Below are positions 52,519 to 62,244 of a stretch of DNA of 64,000 bases, one piece after another. This stretch comes from Streptococcus sanguinis (GTDB taxonomy: Bacteria; Bacillota; Bacilli; Lactobacillales; Streptococcaceae). Each line of letters begins with the position of its first letter. Positions within the stretch are counted from its first letter, which is position 1. The notes beneath the pieces are model-generated. The model was not told the DNA's origin. It searched no databases and saw only the letters and a list, made by a program, of their open reading frames with translations. The translations under genes and the position numbers were made by a program. The stretch is from assembly GCF_001078705.1 (NCBI RefSeq), contig NZ_CDMW01000001.1, positions 377,106 to 441,105 of the forward strand, in the 5' to 3' direction.

Positions 52519-53733
52519 ATGAAAGAATTTGACAAGTCCAGCAAGTTGGAACATGTTGCCTATGATATTCGCGGTCCAGTTTTGGATGAAGCTATGCGCA
52601 TGCGGGCCAATGGTGAAAAGATTCTCCGCCTCAATACTGGGAATCCGGCTGAATTTGGTTTTACCGCTCCAGATGAGGTCATTCATGATTTGATTATGAA
52701 TGCACGTGACAGTGAAGGCTACTCTGATTCCAAGGGAATTTTTTCAGCCCGTAAGGCTATCATGCAGTATTGCCAGCTTAAGAATTTTCCTAATGTAGAT
52801 ATTGATGACATTTATCTGGGAAATGGCGTCAGCGAGCTGATTGTCATGTCCATGCAGGGACTTCTGGATGACGGGGATGAGGTGCTGGTGCCAATGCCAG
52901 ACTACCCACTCTGGACGGCTGCAGTCAGTCTGGCTGGTGGGAATGCTGTTCACTATGTCTGTGATGAGCAGGCAGAATGGTATCCAGATATTGACGATAT
53001 CAAGTCAAAAATCACATCTAATACCAAGGCTATCATTATCATCAACCCTAACAATCCAACGGGAGCGCTTTATCCTAAGGAACTGCTGCTGGAAATTGTG
53101 GAAATTGCTCGCCAAAATAATCTCATTATCTTTGCGGATGAAATCTATGACCGCATGGTGATGGATGGTAATGTCCACACCCCTGTGGCCAGTCTGGCTC
53201 CTGATATCTTCTGTGTCAGCATGAATGGTCTTTCCAAGTCGCACCGTATTGCAGGCTTCCGGGTTGGCTGGATGGTGCTATCTGGGCCTAAGCATCATGT
53301 TAAAGGTTATATTGAAGGATTAAATATGCTCTCCAACATGCGCCTGTGCTCCAATGTCTTGGCTCAACAGGTCGTCCAAACCTCACTTGGCGGTCACCAA
53401 TCTGTGGATGAACTGCTTTTGCCAGGTGGCCGTATCTATGAGCAGCGTAATTTCATCTATCAGGCTATTCAGGATATCCCGGGGCTATCAGCTGTAAAAC
53501 CTAAAGCCGGACTCTATATTTTCCCGAAAATTGACCGTAACATGTATCGCATCGACGATGATGAGCAGTTTGTGCTCAATTTCCTCAAGCAGGAAAAAGT
53601 CCTTCTCGTCCATGGACGAGGCTTTAACTGGAAAGACCCAGATCATTTCCGAATCGTTTATCTGCCTCGAGTAGATGAGCTAGCTCAAATCCAAGAAAAA
53701 ATGACGCGCTTCTTGCGCCAATATCGCCGTTAA
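52519..53733 (+). CDS. Aminotransferase, alanine/aspartate type (PLP fold I)
   Basis: 404 residues from ATG 52519; the longer in-frame ATG 52438 sits before the promoter. N-P-N-N-P-T-G near 175, D-E-I-Y-D near 208, PLP Lys in S-K-S-H-R near 242, and the Arg in the C-terminal F-R-I-V-Y-L-P. Most like AlaA/AlaT aminotransferases, which link alanine and pyruvate with glutamate. The next gene but one is codY, so amino-acid metabolism is clustered here. Confidence 0.88.
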   Translation: MKEFDKSSKLEHVAYDIRGPVLDEAMRMRANGEKILRLNTGNPAEFGFTAPDEVIHDLIMNARDSEGYSDSKGIFSARKAIMQYCQLKNFPNVDIDDIYLGNGVSELIVMSMQGLLDDGDEVLVPMPDYPLWTAAVSLAGGNAVHYVCDEQAEWYPDIDDIKSKITSNTKAIIIINPNNPTGALYPKELLLEIVEIARQNNLIIFADEIYDRMVMDGNVHTPVASLAPDIFCVSMNGLSKSHRIAGFRVGWMVLSGPKHHVKGYIEGLNMLSNMRLCSNVLAQQVVQTSLGGHQSVDELLLPGGRIYEQRNFIYQAIQDIPGLSAVKPKAGLYIFPKIDRNMYRIDDDEQFVLNFLKQEKVLLVHGRGFNWKDPDHFRIVYLPRVDELAQIQEKMTRFLRQYRR

Positions 53734-53749
53734 TAAGTGGATGTTATAA

Positions 53750-53780
53750 AAAGGCTGGAAATTATTCCGGTCTTTTTCTT
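53750..53780 (+). terminator. Intrinsic terminator
   Basis: AAAGGCTGG / CCGGTCTTT with TTTCTT after it (two G-U pairs). Confidence 0.7.
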
Positions 53781-54048
53781 ATCTATCTTACATATTTTTT
53801 AGTTTAATGGCTGTCTTTGAATTGCAAAAATAAAAAAATTAAGATGCTCTGAAAACCGAATTTGAGGTCTATTGGTAAAAATTATAGGTAGATTTACCGA
53901 CATTTTTTAGGATTTTGTCCAACATTTTTTATGTATCTGTCCAAAAATGCTTAAAAAAATGTGTTAGCGTCTTCCTTCCAGAAGACAAACATGGTAGAAT
54001 GTGTTTGTCAATGTTTTTAACAATGATGAAAAAGTGGAGGAGATTATA
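53781..54048 (+). promoter_or_regulatory. AT-rich upstream region of the surface-protein gene
   Basis: About 268 bases, no gene. Extended -10 TGG-TAGAAT near 53990 gives a likely promoter; the -35 is poor. Two ACATTTTTTA-type runs precede it. An activator may be needed. Confidence 0.45.
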
Positions 54049-56676
54049 TTGACAATGAAAAAGACACTTAGTGCTTTTTCTGTCAGTGCAGCGGCATTGT
54101 CTTTGGTGCTCGCAGAAGGAGTTCAGGCTGATCAATTAGTTGATAATCAGTCTTATTCTGATGCGCCCGTTAGTCAAAGCCAACCACAGGCAGAAAACAC
54201 ACAGAAGGATGAATCTGTTTCGAAAGAACAGGTAGACGCTGCTCAGGCTCTTGTACAAGAAGCCGACAGCAATGTTGCACAAGGGAAAGCTGATTTGGCT
54301 CAAGCTCAGGCAAATACTGCTGCGGCTCAAAGTCAGGTCGAGCAAGCACAAGCTGAAGCTAACCGGGCACAGGAGGCAGCTGATAAAGCTGGTCCGGAAG
54401 CTATTGAAACAGCTAAGCAAGAAGAGAGCAATCAAAAAGCTCAAGTGGACAGCAATAAGTCAGAACTGGCTAAAGCTGACCAAGCAACTAAGATGGCTGA
54501 AGCTGAGCGCGATGCTCAGGCAGCCAAGACTAAAGAAGCTCAAGAGCAAGCGAAAACTCAAGAAGGACGCCTTGCTAAAGCTCAAAATGACGTGAAGGAA
54601 GCTCAGGCCAACCTAAGCGGTGAAGCTACAGCTAAGGCAGAAAAGAATGTGAAAGCAGCCCAAGATAAGGTGGCAGCTGATCAGTCTGCTGTTGAAACAG
54701 CTCAAGCAAAAGTAGCTACAGCTCGTCAGACTGACAGTCAGAAGCAGGCTGAGGTTGCAAAAGCTCAGACCAACCAGACTCAGGCTAAGACGGCTCGTGA
54801 TGCTTCTCAGAAGAACTTGCAGGACAAAACTGCTGCAGCTGAGAAGACTCAGTCAGACTTGAACCAAGCTCAACAGGCTTTGAAAAAGGCTCAAGCTGGA
54901 ACAATTACTACTGAAGCTTCTAGCAATAAAAACCGTGTGTCTATGACTCCGGAATACATTGCAACCTTGAGAGAGCTAATTGCACCGAATTTATCAGAGC
55001 AAAAAACTAAAGAGATTGAAAATAGACTGGCTGCACTTAATGCCAATGCTAAGGCTCTCAATCGTTATGTAGCAGATCCTACAGATAGCAAAGCTTTGAT
55101 TGATACCAATAATATTCCACAGAATGTTCGTCAGGAACTTTCACAGTTTGCTTCAGAACTCATCAACCAGCTGCGTGCTCAGATGGGAACAGGTGAAGTA
55201 GTTGTGACACCATCTTCAATTGATTTCGCTGATAAGGTGGCAACAGAATACCGTAAAGACAACTGGAACTGGGATTTGATGGAGAAATACCATCACGACG
55301 CTCGAGGAATTAATCGCGTAGCGCGTGAATATGGTTTGATGACCACAAGTGCTGACCAGGAAAGCAAAGGTCTCCAGTACTATGAAAACGCTTATATCTG
55401 GCGAGAAAATGCTAGTCAAATGAGTGTAGCTGAAATGAAGAGACGAATCTACGATTCTGTTGTTGAATTCATGTTTAATGGCTATGAATGGCTGCATGCT
55501 ACCTCTATCTCTGGTCTCAATACTGGTCGCCAGAAAAACTATCTGGGAGTTGATTTCTCAATGGAAGGCGACATCACTATGGCTCATTTCACCATGGTGT
55601 CAGAAGATCAAGTCAAATATGCTAGCAAAAAGAACTTCAATGCCAGCCCTATTACAGGAAAAGCTCCAACAGCAAAAGTAGATCCGCAGGAAGTAGCTAA
55701 GGCACAAACCGCTTATGACGCTGCCTTCAAGGCTAATCAACTGGCTCTGGCATCTAAGGGAGTTGCCCAGTCTACTTATAATCGGAGAGTTGCAGCTTTA
55801 GAGCAAGCCAACCAGCAACTGGCTCAGGCGCAAGCTCAAGCAGGTGAGTCAGCAACTGCTCAGGCTCAAGCAGCTCTTGCCGCAGCCCAAGAGAGGTTGG
55901 CAGCTGATCAAGCAGCTTTGGCAGCAGCACAAGCGGCCCTGCAAAACTCAAACTTGGATGACAAGACTAAAGCGGACAAATTAACTCAGGCTCAAGAAGC
56001 TCTGACTGCTGTTCAAGCAACAGTTGCCGCAGCTCAAGAAGCTCTAAAAACTGAATCAGAGAAGTTGGATCAGCTAGAAGCGGCTTTGAATGCAGCAAAA
56101 GAAAGACAGACTAAACTTGAAAATGCTCTTACAGCAGCTGAAGCAGCCTTGCAAACAGCTAAAGAGTCATTGTCAAATCTTGAAAATGCAGAAGAAAACT
56201 TGGAACAAGCTAAAAGCAAGCTAGCCGTAGCTCAGGCAGCTTACCAAGCAGCTCTTACAGCTCAAACAGATCAAGAAGCAAAAGTAGCAGTTTTAACTGC
56301 GGTTCAAGCACAAGCTAAGGCGACATACGACTTGCTAGCTCAAACTTATGCTGAGCAAAACAAGGAAGAAGATATTCGCTATTACCAATCTGTTTTGGCT
56401 CACACAGAGGAGCGCTTAGTTCAATCTCAGCCAGCTGGACAAGCAAGAGCTCCTCAACATACGACTGTTTCAACTACTGGAACTGGAATTACTGAAAGTG
56501 GAACTGTTGGAACTGGAACTGCTGGAAGTGCTAGCCCTGTAAACCATAAACAGGCAGTTGCCTCAGGTCATGTCTTACCTAAGACAGGAGAAAACTCTTC
56601 TTGGCTTCTTCTGGCAGGCCAAATGCTTTTGATCATGGCTATGAAATTGTTCTACAAGAAACGTTCTCTTGATTAG
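54049..56676 (+). CDS. LPXTG surface protein with coiled coil and SEC10/PgrA-type domain
   Basis: 875 residues from TTG 54049, eight bases after GGAGG; ATG 54055 is the alternative. Signal peptide to about 32 (cleavage after V-Q-A-D). Ala/Gln/Lys heptad coiled coil from about 60-280; a middle domain about 295-545 (S-M-T-P-E-Y-I-A-T-L-R to the H-F-T-M-V-S region) resembles SEC10/PgrA surface-exclusion domains; a second coiled coil about 560-790. LPKTG at about 843, then a hydrophobic segment and K-K-R-S. Sortase anchors it to peptidoglycan. Likely an extended stalk adhesin; ligand unknown. Confidence 0.85.
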   Translation: MTMKKTLSAFSVSAAALSLVLAEGVQADQLVDNQSYSDAPVSQSQPQAENTQKDESVSKEQVDAAQALVQEADSNVAQGKADLAQAQANTAAAQSQVEQAQAEANRAQEAADKAGPEAIETAKQEESNQKAQVDSNKSELAKADQATKMAEAERDAQAAKTKEAQEQAKTQEGRLAKAQNDVKEAQANLSGEATAKAEKNVKAAQDKVAADQSAVETAQAKVATARQTDSQKQAEVAKAQTNQTQAKTARDASQKNLQDKTAAAEKTQSDLNQAQQALKKAQAGTITTEASSNKNRVSMTPEYIATLRELIAPNLSEQKTKEIENRLAALNANAKALNRYVADPTDSKALIDTNNIPQNVRQELSQFASELINQLRAQMGTGEVVVTPSSIDFADKVATEYRKDNWNWDLMEKYHHDARGINRVAREYGLMTTSADQESKGLQYYENAYIWRENASQMSVAEMKRRIYDSVVEFMFNGYEWLHATSISGLNTGRQKNYLGVDFSMEGDITMAHFTMVSEDQVKYASKKNFNASPITGKAPTAKVDPQEVAKAQTAYDAAFKANQLALASKGVAQSTYNRRVAALEQANQQLAQAQAQAGESATAQAQAALAAAQERLAADQAALAAAQAALQNSNLDDKTKADKLTQAQEALTAVQATVAAAQEALKTESEKLDQLEAALNAAKERQTKLENALTAAEAALQTAKESLSNLENAEENLEQAKSKLAVAQAAYQAALTAQTDQEAKVAVLTAVQAQAKATYDLLAQTYAEQNKEEDIRYYQSVLAHTEERLVQSQPAGQARAPQHTTVSTTGTGITESGTVGTGTAGSASPVNHKQAVASGHVLPKTGENSSWLLLAGQMLLIMAMKLFYKKRSLD

Positions 56677-56694
56677 AAAGAACAAAATCAATCA

Positions 56695-56723
56695 AAAACA
56701 GTCAAAAATTTGACTGTTTTTTT
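56695..56723 (+). terminator. Intrinsic terminator
   Basis: AAACAGTCAAA / TTTGACTGTTT with seven or more T, directly after the surface-protein gene. Confidence 0.85.
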
Positions 56724-56807
56724 GTTTAATATGACTTGATATATCAAGTCATATACTTGAAAAATTCTTTATTTTATCGAATTGTATGTAATTGTTTTTC
56801 AATAAAA

Positions 56808-56852
56808 AATTTTCAGATAATTATTGAAATTTTACTGCTTTTATGTTACAAT
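56808..56852 (+). promoter_or_regulatory. codY promoter with adjacent CodY box
   Basis: AATTTTCAGATAATT (56808-56822) matches 14 of 15 positions of the CodY box AATTTTCWGAAAATT. TTGAAA (56824-56829), 17 bases, extended TGT-TACAAT (56847-56852). The box sits immediately upstream of the -35, so CodY probably autoregulates. Confidence 0.8.
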
Positions 56853-56878
56853 GAAGCCAATAAATACGAGGTAAAAAC

Positions 56879-57667
56879 ATGGCCAATTTACTAGAAAAAA
56901 CACGAAAAATTACGTCTATTTTGAAGCGCTCAGAGGAGCAGATGCAGGAAGAACTGCCCTACAATGCTATTACGCGTCAGTTGGCTGATATTATCCACTG
57001 TAATGCCTGCATTATCAACAGCAAGGGCCGTCTTTTAGGCTATTTCATGCGCTACAAGACCAATAATGACCGTGTGGAAGCTTTTTTCCAGGATAAGAAT
57101 TTCCCAGAGGAATACGTTCACGAAGCTAATCTGATCTATGAAACAGAGGCTAATCTGCCGGTTGCACATGATTTGACGATTTTCCCAGTGGAGACCAAGG
57201 ATGAGTTTCCAGACGGGCTGACAACCATTGCTCCTATTCATGTGTCAGGAATTCGTCTAGGCTCACTGATTATCTGGCGCAATGACAAGGAATTTGCGGA
57301 CGATGATCTGATTTTGATTGAGATTGCTAGCACAGTGGTTGGTATCCAGCTGCTTAACTTCCAGCGGGAAGAGGATGAGAAAAATATCCGCCGCCGGACA
57401 GCAGTGACTATGGCAGTCAATACCCTGTCCTACTCAGAACTGAGAGCTGTTTCAGCTATTCTGGGCGAGCTGACTGGCAATGAAGGCCAGCTGACAGCAT
57501 CTGTCATTGCTGACCGTATTGGGATTACCCGCTCAGTGATTGTCAATGCCTTGCGTAAGCTGGAAAGTGCTGGGATTATTGAAAGCCGTTCGCTGGGGAT
57601 GAAAGGAACTTATCTAAAAGTCCTGATTCCAGATGTCTTTGATGAAATTAAAAAGAGGGACTACTAA
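56879..57667 (+). CDS. codY: Global nutritional regulator CodY
   Basis: 262 residues. N-terminal GAF ligand domain (about 1-155; [12 protein letters not shown] start typical) for branched-chain amino acids; C-terminal winged helix (about 185-262) with [21 protein letters not shown]. It represses amino-acid uptake and synthesis genes. The stop overlaps the next start by one base. Confidence 0.97.
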   Translation: MANLLEKTRKITSILKRSEEQMQEELPYNAITRQLADIIHCNACIINSKGRLLGYFMRYKTNNDRVEAFFQDKNFPEEYVHEANLIYETEANLPVAHDLTIFPVETKDEFPDGLTTIAPIHVSGIRLGSLIIWRNDKEFADDDLILIEIASTVVGIQLLNFQREEDEKNIRRRTAVTMAVNTLSYSELRAVSAILGELTGNEGQLTASVIADRIGITRSVIVNALRKLESAGIIESRSLGMKGTYLKVLIPDVFDEIKKRDY

Positions 57668-58224
57668 TGCCAAAAGCACTGATTTCCATTGATTATACAG
57701 TTGATTTTGTCGCAGATGAGGGCAAGCTGACAGCAGGAGCGCCCGCTCAGGCGATTTCTGAAGCCATTGCTCAAGTGACGGAGGCAGCTTTTGACCGAGG
57801 CGATTATATCTTCTTTGCTATTGATGCCCATGATGAGAATGATGTCTTTCACCCTGAGAGTAAGTTGTTCCCGCCTCACAATATCAAAGGGACTAGCGGG
57901 CGCAATCTTTATGGTCCTTTGGCTGATTTTTATGACAAGCATCAAGCAGATTCGCGGGTCTTTTGGATGGATAAGCGCCATTATTCTGCCTTTTCCGGTA
58001 CGGATTTAGATATTCGCTTGCGGGAAAGAAAGGTAGATACGGTCATTTTGACTGGGGTCTTGACGGATATTTGCGTCTTGCATACAGCGATTGATGCCTA
58101 TAATCTTGGTTATCAGATTCAGGTGGTAGAGCCGGCAGTGGCTTCTCTGTCAGAGGAAAATCACAAATTTGCCTTAAACCACTTGCAAAATGTCCTGGGT
58201 TCGACTATAATAGATACAATTTAA
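57667..58224 (+). CDS. pncA: Nicotinamidase (cysteine hydrolase family)
   Basis: 185 residues, coupled to codY. Asp10 in D-Y-T-V-D-F, Lys in M-D-K-R-H-Y-S-A-F and Cys in T-D-I-C-V-L-H form the catalytic triad pattern of isochorismatase-like hydrolases. Most likely deamidates nicotinamide to nicotinate; isochorismatase cannot be ruled out from motifs. Confidence 0.85.
   Translation: MPKALISIDYTVDFVADEGKLTAGAPAQAISEAIAQVTEAAFDRGDYIFFAIDAHDENDVFHPESKLFPPHNIKGTSGRNLYGPLADFYDKHQADSRVFWMDKRHYSAFSGTDLDIRLRERKVDTVILTGVLTDICVLHTAIDAYNLGYQIQVVEPAVASLSEENHKFALNHLQNVLGSTIIDTI
58183..58211 (+). promoter_or_regulatory. Promoter of the aspS T-box transcript
   Basis: TTGCAA (58183-58188), 17-base spacer, TATAAT (58206-58211), inside the 3' end of pncA. 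Confidence 0.75.
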
Positions 58225-58445
58225 GAGTAAAAGAGAAGCAGAGTAGGCTTGCTGACTTGTACAGAGAGTGCTGATAGCTGAGAGCAGCACCAAGAAAGCA
58301 AAAACCGAAGAACATGTTTCGTAATCTTTTGTGTGATTAAGCACAAACGTCGCTCACGTTACGAGCTCAGAGGCTGCCTTTTAGGGCAGCGAATAACAGT
58401 GGTACCACGGCTTTCGTCTGTTTTAGAGACGAAAGCTTTTTATTT
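58218..58445 (+). promoter_or_regulatory. T-box leader of aspS-gatCAB, probable Asn specifier
   Basis: AGAGAG near 58263, T-box core AACAGTGGTACCACGG (58395-58410) and terminator GCTTTCGTCT / AGACGAAAGC (58410-58419, 58427-58436) with T run. The trinucleotide in the S-turn context GAAG-AAC-A (58307-58314) aligns with GAA(A)-specifier-A of known leaders and gives AAC, an asparagine codon. A GAC (Asp) specifier is not found in that context. Uncharged tRNA would stabilise the antiterminator. Confidence 0.75.
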
Positions 58446-58535
58446 TGCAGTAGGTCAAGTGAAGACGATAGAAGAATGCTTCAAATATCTTTAACAGCAA
58501 AACGGAGCTACTAATTGATTTGAGAGGGAAAGAAC

Positions 58536-60272
58536 ATGAAAGAAATTTTTATCGGAAACTATGGTTTAGAGCAGGTCGGACAGACCATGACCGCAACTGG
58601 CTGGGTGGCCAATATCCGTAATCACGGCAAGCTAGCCTTTATTGAATTGCGGGACCGCGAGGGCTTGCTTCAGGTCTTCGTTGGCGGTGAGATTGAAGAC
58701 TTTGCTAAGCTGGAAGACATTGGCAAAGAGGATGTCATAGCAGTGACGGGGCAAGTAGTTCAGCGGGAAGAACGCTTTGTCAACAAGGCCATCAAGTCTG
58801 GTAAGGTTGAGCTGAGGGCAGAGAAGATTGAGGTTATTGCTAGCAGCAAGGCCCTGCCTTTTGAGCTGGCTCAACATGCCTATACAGGGGAAGACCTGCG
58901 TCAAAAATACCGCTACCTGGACTTGCGGCGCGAGAAGATGACACACAACCTCAAACTACGCCACCAGGTCGCCTCAACCATTCGGGAATATTTGAATGGT
59001 TTGGACTTTTTGGAAGTGGAGACGCCTTATCTGACCAAGTCAACACCTGAAGGGGCTAGGGATTTCTTGGTGCCTAGCCGGGTCTTTAAAAATCAGTTCT
59101 ACGCCTTGCCACAGAGCCCGCAGATGCTCAAGCAGTTGCTGATGGGAGCTGGCCTCGAGCGCTATTATCAGATTGTTCGATGCTTCCGTGACGAAGACTT
59201 GCGGGGCGATCGTCAGCCAGAGTTTACCCAGGTGGATTTGGAGCTGAGTTTTGCCAGTGAGGAAGAAATCCGAGCTTTGGTTGAAGCTATGCTCAAGGCT
59301 GTTGTTAAGAAAACTCATGGTTTAGAGTTGACAGAAGATTTTCCGACTATCAGCTATGAAGAGGCTATGAGCCGCTTTGGTTCTGATAAGCCAGATACAC
59401 GCTTTGGTCTGGAGCTAAAGAGTTTGACGGATTTGTGTCAGTCCAATGACTCGCTTCTCATCAAGAAAGCCTTGGATAACCAAGAGGAAGTGATGGGAAT
59501 CTGTGTGCCAGATGCGGCTAGTGCTTTTAGCAAGAAACAGCTGAGTCACTACTATCAGGAAATGAAGGAATTTGGCTGCAGTCGTTTTGCCAGTCTCAAG
59601 ATTGAAAATGGCCAGTTAGTTGGTGATTTGGCTAGTACCTTTGAAGCTGAAAGTCAGGAGTTGCTGGCACGTTTTGAGGCCAAGGAGGGAGACCTCATCC
59701 TGCTAGTCATGGCTAAGAAGCGTCGGGCTCAGGAAGCTTTGGGACATCTGCGCATAGAAGTCGCAAAAGCTTTGGATTTGATTGACCCGAGTTTGCTTCA
59801 TTTTCTCTGGGTTGTGGATTGGCCGCTGCTGGAGTGGAATGAAGACCAAAACCGCTATCAAGCCATGCACCATCCTTTCACACAGGGAATCTTTGAAGAT
59901 GGACAGGAGCCAGACCAATTCCGCAGTCACGCTTACGACATCGTCTTGAACGGCTATGAAATTGGTGGGGGGAGTCTGCGGGTTCATGATCGGAAGGCTC
60001 AGGAGGCTATGTTTGAGCTATTGGGCATGAGCCGAGAAGACTATGAACGGGACTTTGGTTTCTTCCTAGAAGCTTTGGAGTACGGCTTCCCGCCACACGG
60101 CGGTTTGGCTCTGGGCTTAGATCGCTTGGTTATGATTTTGGCTGGGGAAGAAAATATCCGCCAAGTCATCGCTTTTCCAAAAAATGGTACTGGCTTTGAT
60201 CCTATGCTGGAAAGCCCAAGTTTGGTTGATCAAAGACAACTCAAAGAACTGCATTTGGAATTGAAGAATTAG
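58536..60272 (+). CDS. aspS: Aspartyl-tRNA synthetase, probably non-discriminating
   Basis: 578 residues, bacterial type: OB-fold N-terminus, class II motif 2 R-C-F-R-D-E-D-L-R-G-D-R-Q-P-E-F-T near 213, GAD insertion (about 290-400), and motif 3 G-L-A-L-G-L-D-R near 530. His30 (R-N-H-G) occupies the position where discriminating bacterial AspRS has Leu and non-discriminating forms have His. It differs markedly from the pneumococcal hisS-linked AspRS as I recall it. With the linked gatCAB and Asn-type T-box, it would charge tRNA-Asn with Asp for amidation. Confidence 0.88.
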   Translation: MKEIFIGNYGLEQVGQTMTATGWVANIRNHGKLAFIELRDREGLLQVFVGGEIEDFAKLEDIGKEDVIAVTGQVVQREERFVNKAIKSGKVELRAEKIEVIASSKALPFELAQHAYTGEDLRQKYRYLDLRREKMTHNLKLRHQVASTIREYLNGLDFLEVETPYLTKSTPEGARDFLVPSRVFKNQFYALPQSPQMLKQLLMGAGLERYYQIVRCFRDEDLRGDRQPEFTQVDLELSFASEEEIRALVEAMLKAVVKKTHGLELTEDFPTISYEEAMSRFGSDKPDTRFGLELKSLTDLCQSNDSLLIKKALDNQEEVMGICVPDAASAFSKKQLSHYYQEMKEFGCSRFASLKIENGQLVGDLASTFEAESQELLARFEAKEGDLILLVMAKKRRAQEALGHLRIEVAKALDLIDPSLLHFLWVVDWPLLEWNEDQNRYQAMHHPFTQGIFEDGQEPDQFRSHAYDIVLNGYEIGGGSLRVHDRKAQEAMFELLGMSREDYERDFGFFLEALEYGFPPHGGLALGLDRLVMILAGEENIRQVIAFPKNGTGFDPMLESPSLVDQRQLKELHLELKN

Positions 60273-60475
60273 CCTGAAATATGGTAAAATGAAATGATGC
60301 GAATTCCTGAAGAATGGCAGGAAGAAGCTGAAGAAAAGAGCTAGCGGATGGCAAATAAATGAGCGTCCCTGGCTTGTCAAAGTAAAGGTGAGCTGAAGCT
60401 TGGAAATAAAGATATCATCTAGAAATTGTTATTTTCAGTCGCTAAAGCTCACATATCTTATGAAAGGAATCAGAG
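60273..60475 (+). other. Short gap between aspS and gatC
   Basis: About 200 bases. Holds a -10-like TGG-TAAAAT near 60284, so gatC may have its own promoter, and a 16-codon frame (MMRIPEEWQEEAEEKS) of doubtful reality. No T-box here. Confidence 0.4.
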
Positions 60476-60778
60476 ATGAAGATTACTCAAGAAGAAGTAA
60501 GTCACGTTGCTAAGCTGTCAAAACTGGCTTTTTCACCAGAAGAAACGGCTGAGTTTGCGACGACCTTAACCAAGATTGTCGACATGGTCGAATTGCTTAA
60601 TGAAGTGGACACAGAGGGTGTGCCTTTCACTTCCAATGTAGCTGCCAATATCAACTACATGCGAGAAGATGTGGCTCAACCAGGCTGGAATCGGGAAGAG
60701 CTTTTCCAAAATGTACCTGAAAAAGAGCGGGGCTACATCAAAGTGCCTGCCATCCTAGATGACGGAGGAGATGCCTAA
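60476..60778 (+). CDS. gatC: Asp/Glu-tRNA amidotransferase subunit C
   Basis: 100 residues behind [17 protein letters not shown] at 8-17 is the GatC start motif, and [12 protein letters not shown] near 60 is its usual core. It clamps GatA to GatB. Overlaps gatA by one base. Confidence 0.95.
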   Translation: MKITQEEVSHVAKLSKLAFSPEETAEFATTLTKIVDMVELLNEVDTEGVPFTSNVAANINYMREDVAQPGWNREELFQNVPEKERGYIKVPAILDDGGDA

Positions 60779-62244
60779 TGACTTTTAATCACAAGACCAT
60801 TGAAGAGCTGCATAATTTGCTGGTCAAGAAAGAAATTTCTGCGGTAGAGCTAACTCAGGCAACTCAGGCGGACATCAAAGAACGCGAAGCAGCTGTGGAT
60901 AGTTTCATTACTGTCAGCGAAGAGGAAGCTTTGGCTCAGGCTGCGGCTCTAGACGCCAAGGGCATTGACGCCGAGAATCTCATGAGTGGGATTCCGCTGG
61001 CAGTTAAGGACAATATCTCAACCAAAGGAATGTTGACGACGGCTGCCTCCAAGATACTCTACAATTACAAGCCAATTTTTGATGCGACCAGCGTGGAGAA
61101 ACTCTACGGTAAGGACATGATTATCGTCGGAAAGACCAACATGGACGAGTTCGCCATGGGTGGATCCAGCGAAAACTCTCACTTTAAGACGACTAAGAAT
61201 GCTTGGGACAGCAGCAAGGTTCCTGGTGGATCATCTGGTGGTTCAGCGACTGCGGTTGCTTCTGGTCAGGTCCGTCTGTCACTGGGTTCAGATACGGGTG
61301 GTTCCATTCGTCAGCCGGCTTCCTTTAACGGTGTAGTAGGCCTCAAGCCAACCTACGGACGGGTTTCTCGTTTTGGTCTCATTGCTTTTGGTTCTTCTTT
61401 AGACCAGATTGGGCCTTTCTCTCAGACAGTTAAGGAAAATGCCCAGCTCTTGAATGTTATTTCTGGTAATGATCCTAAGGACTCTACATCATCACAAGAG
61501 GCAGTGCCAGACTTTACCAGCAAGATTGGCCAAGACATCAAGGGTATGAAGATTGCCCTGCCTAAGGAATACATGGGTGAGGGAATTGACAGCAAGGTCA
61601 AGGAAACGATTCTGGCAGCGGCGAAGCACTTGGAAAGCCTAGGTGCAATCGTTGAAGAAGTGAGCCTGCCCCACAGCAAGTACGGCGTGGCAGTCTACTA
61701 TATTATTGCTTCCTCTGAGGCCAGCTCTAACCTGCAGCGTTTTGACGGTATTCGCTATGGCTACCGCGCAGAAGGAATTGAAAATCTAGAAGATGTCTAT
61801 GTCAAATCTCGCAGCGAAGGCTTTGGTGACGAGGTGAAACGCCGCATCATGCTGGGAACGTTCAGTTTGTCATCTGGTTACTACGATGCCTACTTCAAGA
61901 AAGCTGGTCAGGTTCGGACCTTGATTATGCAGGATTTTGCCAAGGTTTTTGAAAAATATGACTTGATCTTAGGTCCAACTGCACCAAATGTAGCTTATGA
62001 CTTGGGCAGTCAAAACCAAGATCCAGTGGCCATGTATCTGGCTGACCTTTTGACCATTCCAGTCAATCTGGCCGGCCTGCCTGGCATTTCAATCCCGGCT
62101 GGCTTTGCGGATGGTCTTCCAGTCGGTTTGCAGTTGATTGGGAACCACTTCGATGAAGCGACCATCTATCAGGCAGCCGCAGCATTTGAAGCGACGACTG
62201 ACTATCACAAACAGCAGCCAGTTATCTTTGGAGGTGAAAAATAA
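60778..62244 (+). CDS. gatA: Asp/Glu-tRNA amidotransferase subunit A
   Basis: 488 residues, amidase signature family. Lys in V-K-D-N-I near 79 and the Ser-cis-Ser-Ser region [10 protein letters not shown] near 155 (nucleophile in the S-D-T-G-G-S-I-R that follows). Releases ammonia from glutamine or asparagine for GatB. Confidence 0.97.
   Translation: MTFNHKTIEELHNLLVKKEISAVELTQATQADIKEREAAVDSFITVSEEEALAQAAALDAKGIDAENLMSGIPLAVKDNISTKGMLTTAASKILYNYKPIFDATSVEKLYGKDMIIVGKTNMDEFAMGGSSENSHFKTTKNAWDSSKVPGGSSGGSATAVASGQVRLSLGSDTGGSIRQPASFNGVVGLKPTYGRVSRFGLIAFGSSLDQIGPFSQTVKENAQLLNVISGNDPKDSTSSQEAVPDFTSKIGQDIKGMKIALPKEYMGEGIDSKVKETILAAAKHLESLGAIVEEVSLPHSKYGVAVYYIIASSEASSNLQRFDGIRYGYRAEGIENLEDVYVKSRSEGFGDEVKRRIMLGTFSLSSGYYDAYFKKAGQVRTLIMQDFAKVFEKYDLILGPTAPNVAYDLGSQNQDPVAMYLADLLTIPVNLAGLPGISIPAGFADGLPVGLQLIGNHFDEATIYQAAAAFEATTDYHKQQPVIFGGEK

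Noticed and set aside
60293-60343. 16-codon ORF upstream of gatC
   Set aside because: No ribosome site at a useful distance and no conserved context; kept only as a note on the gap.
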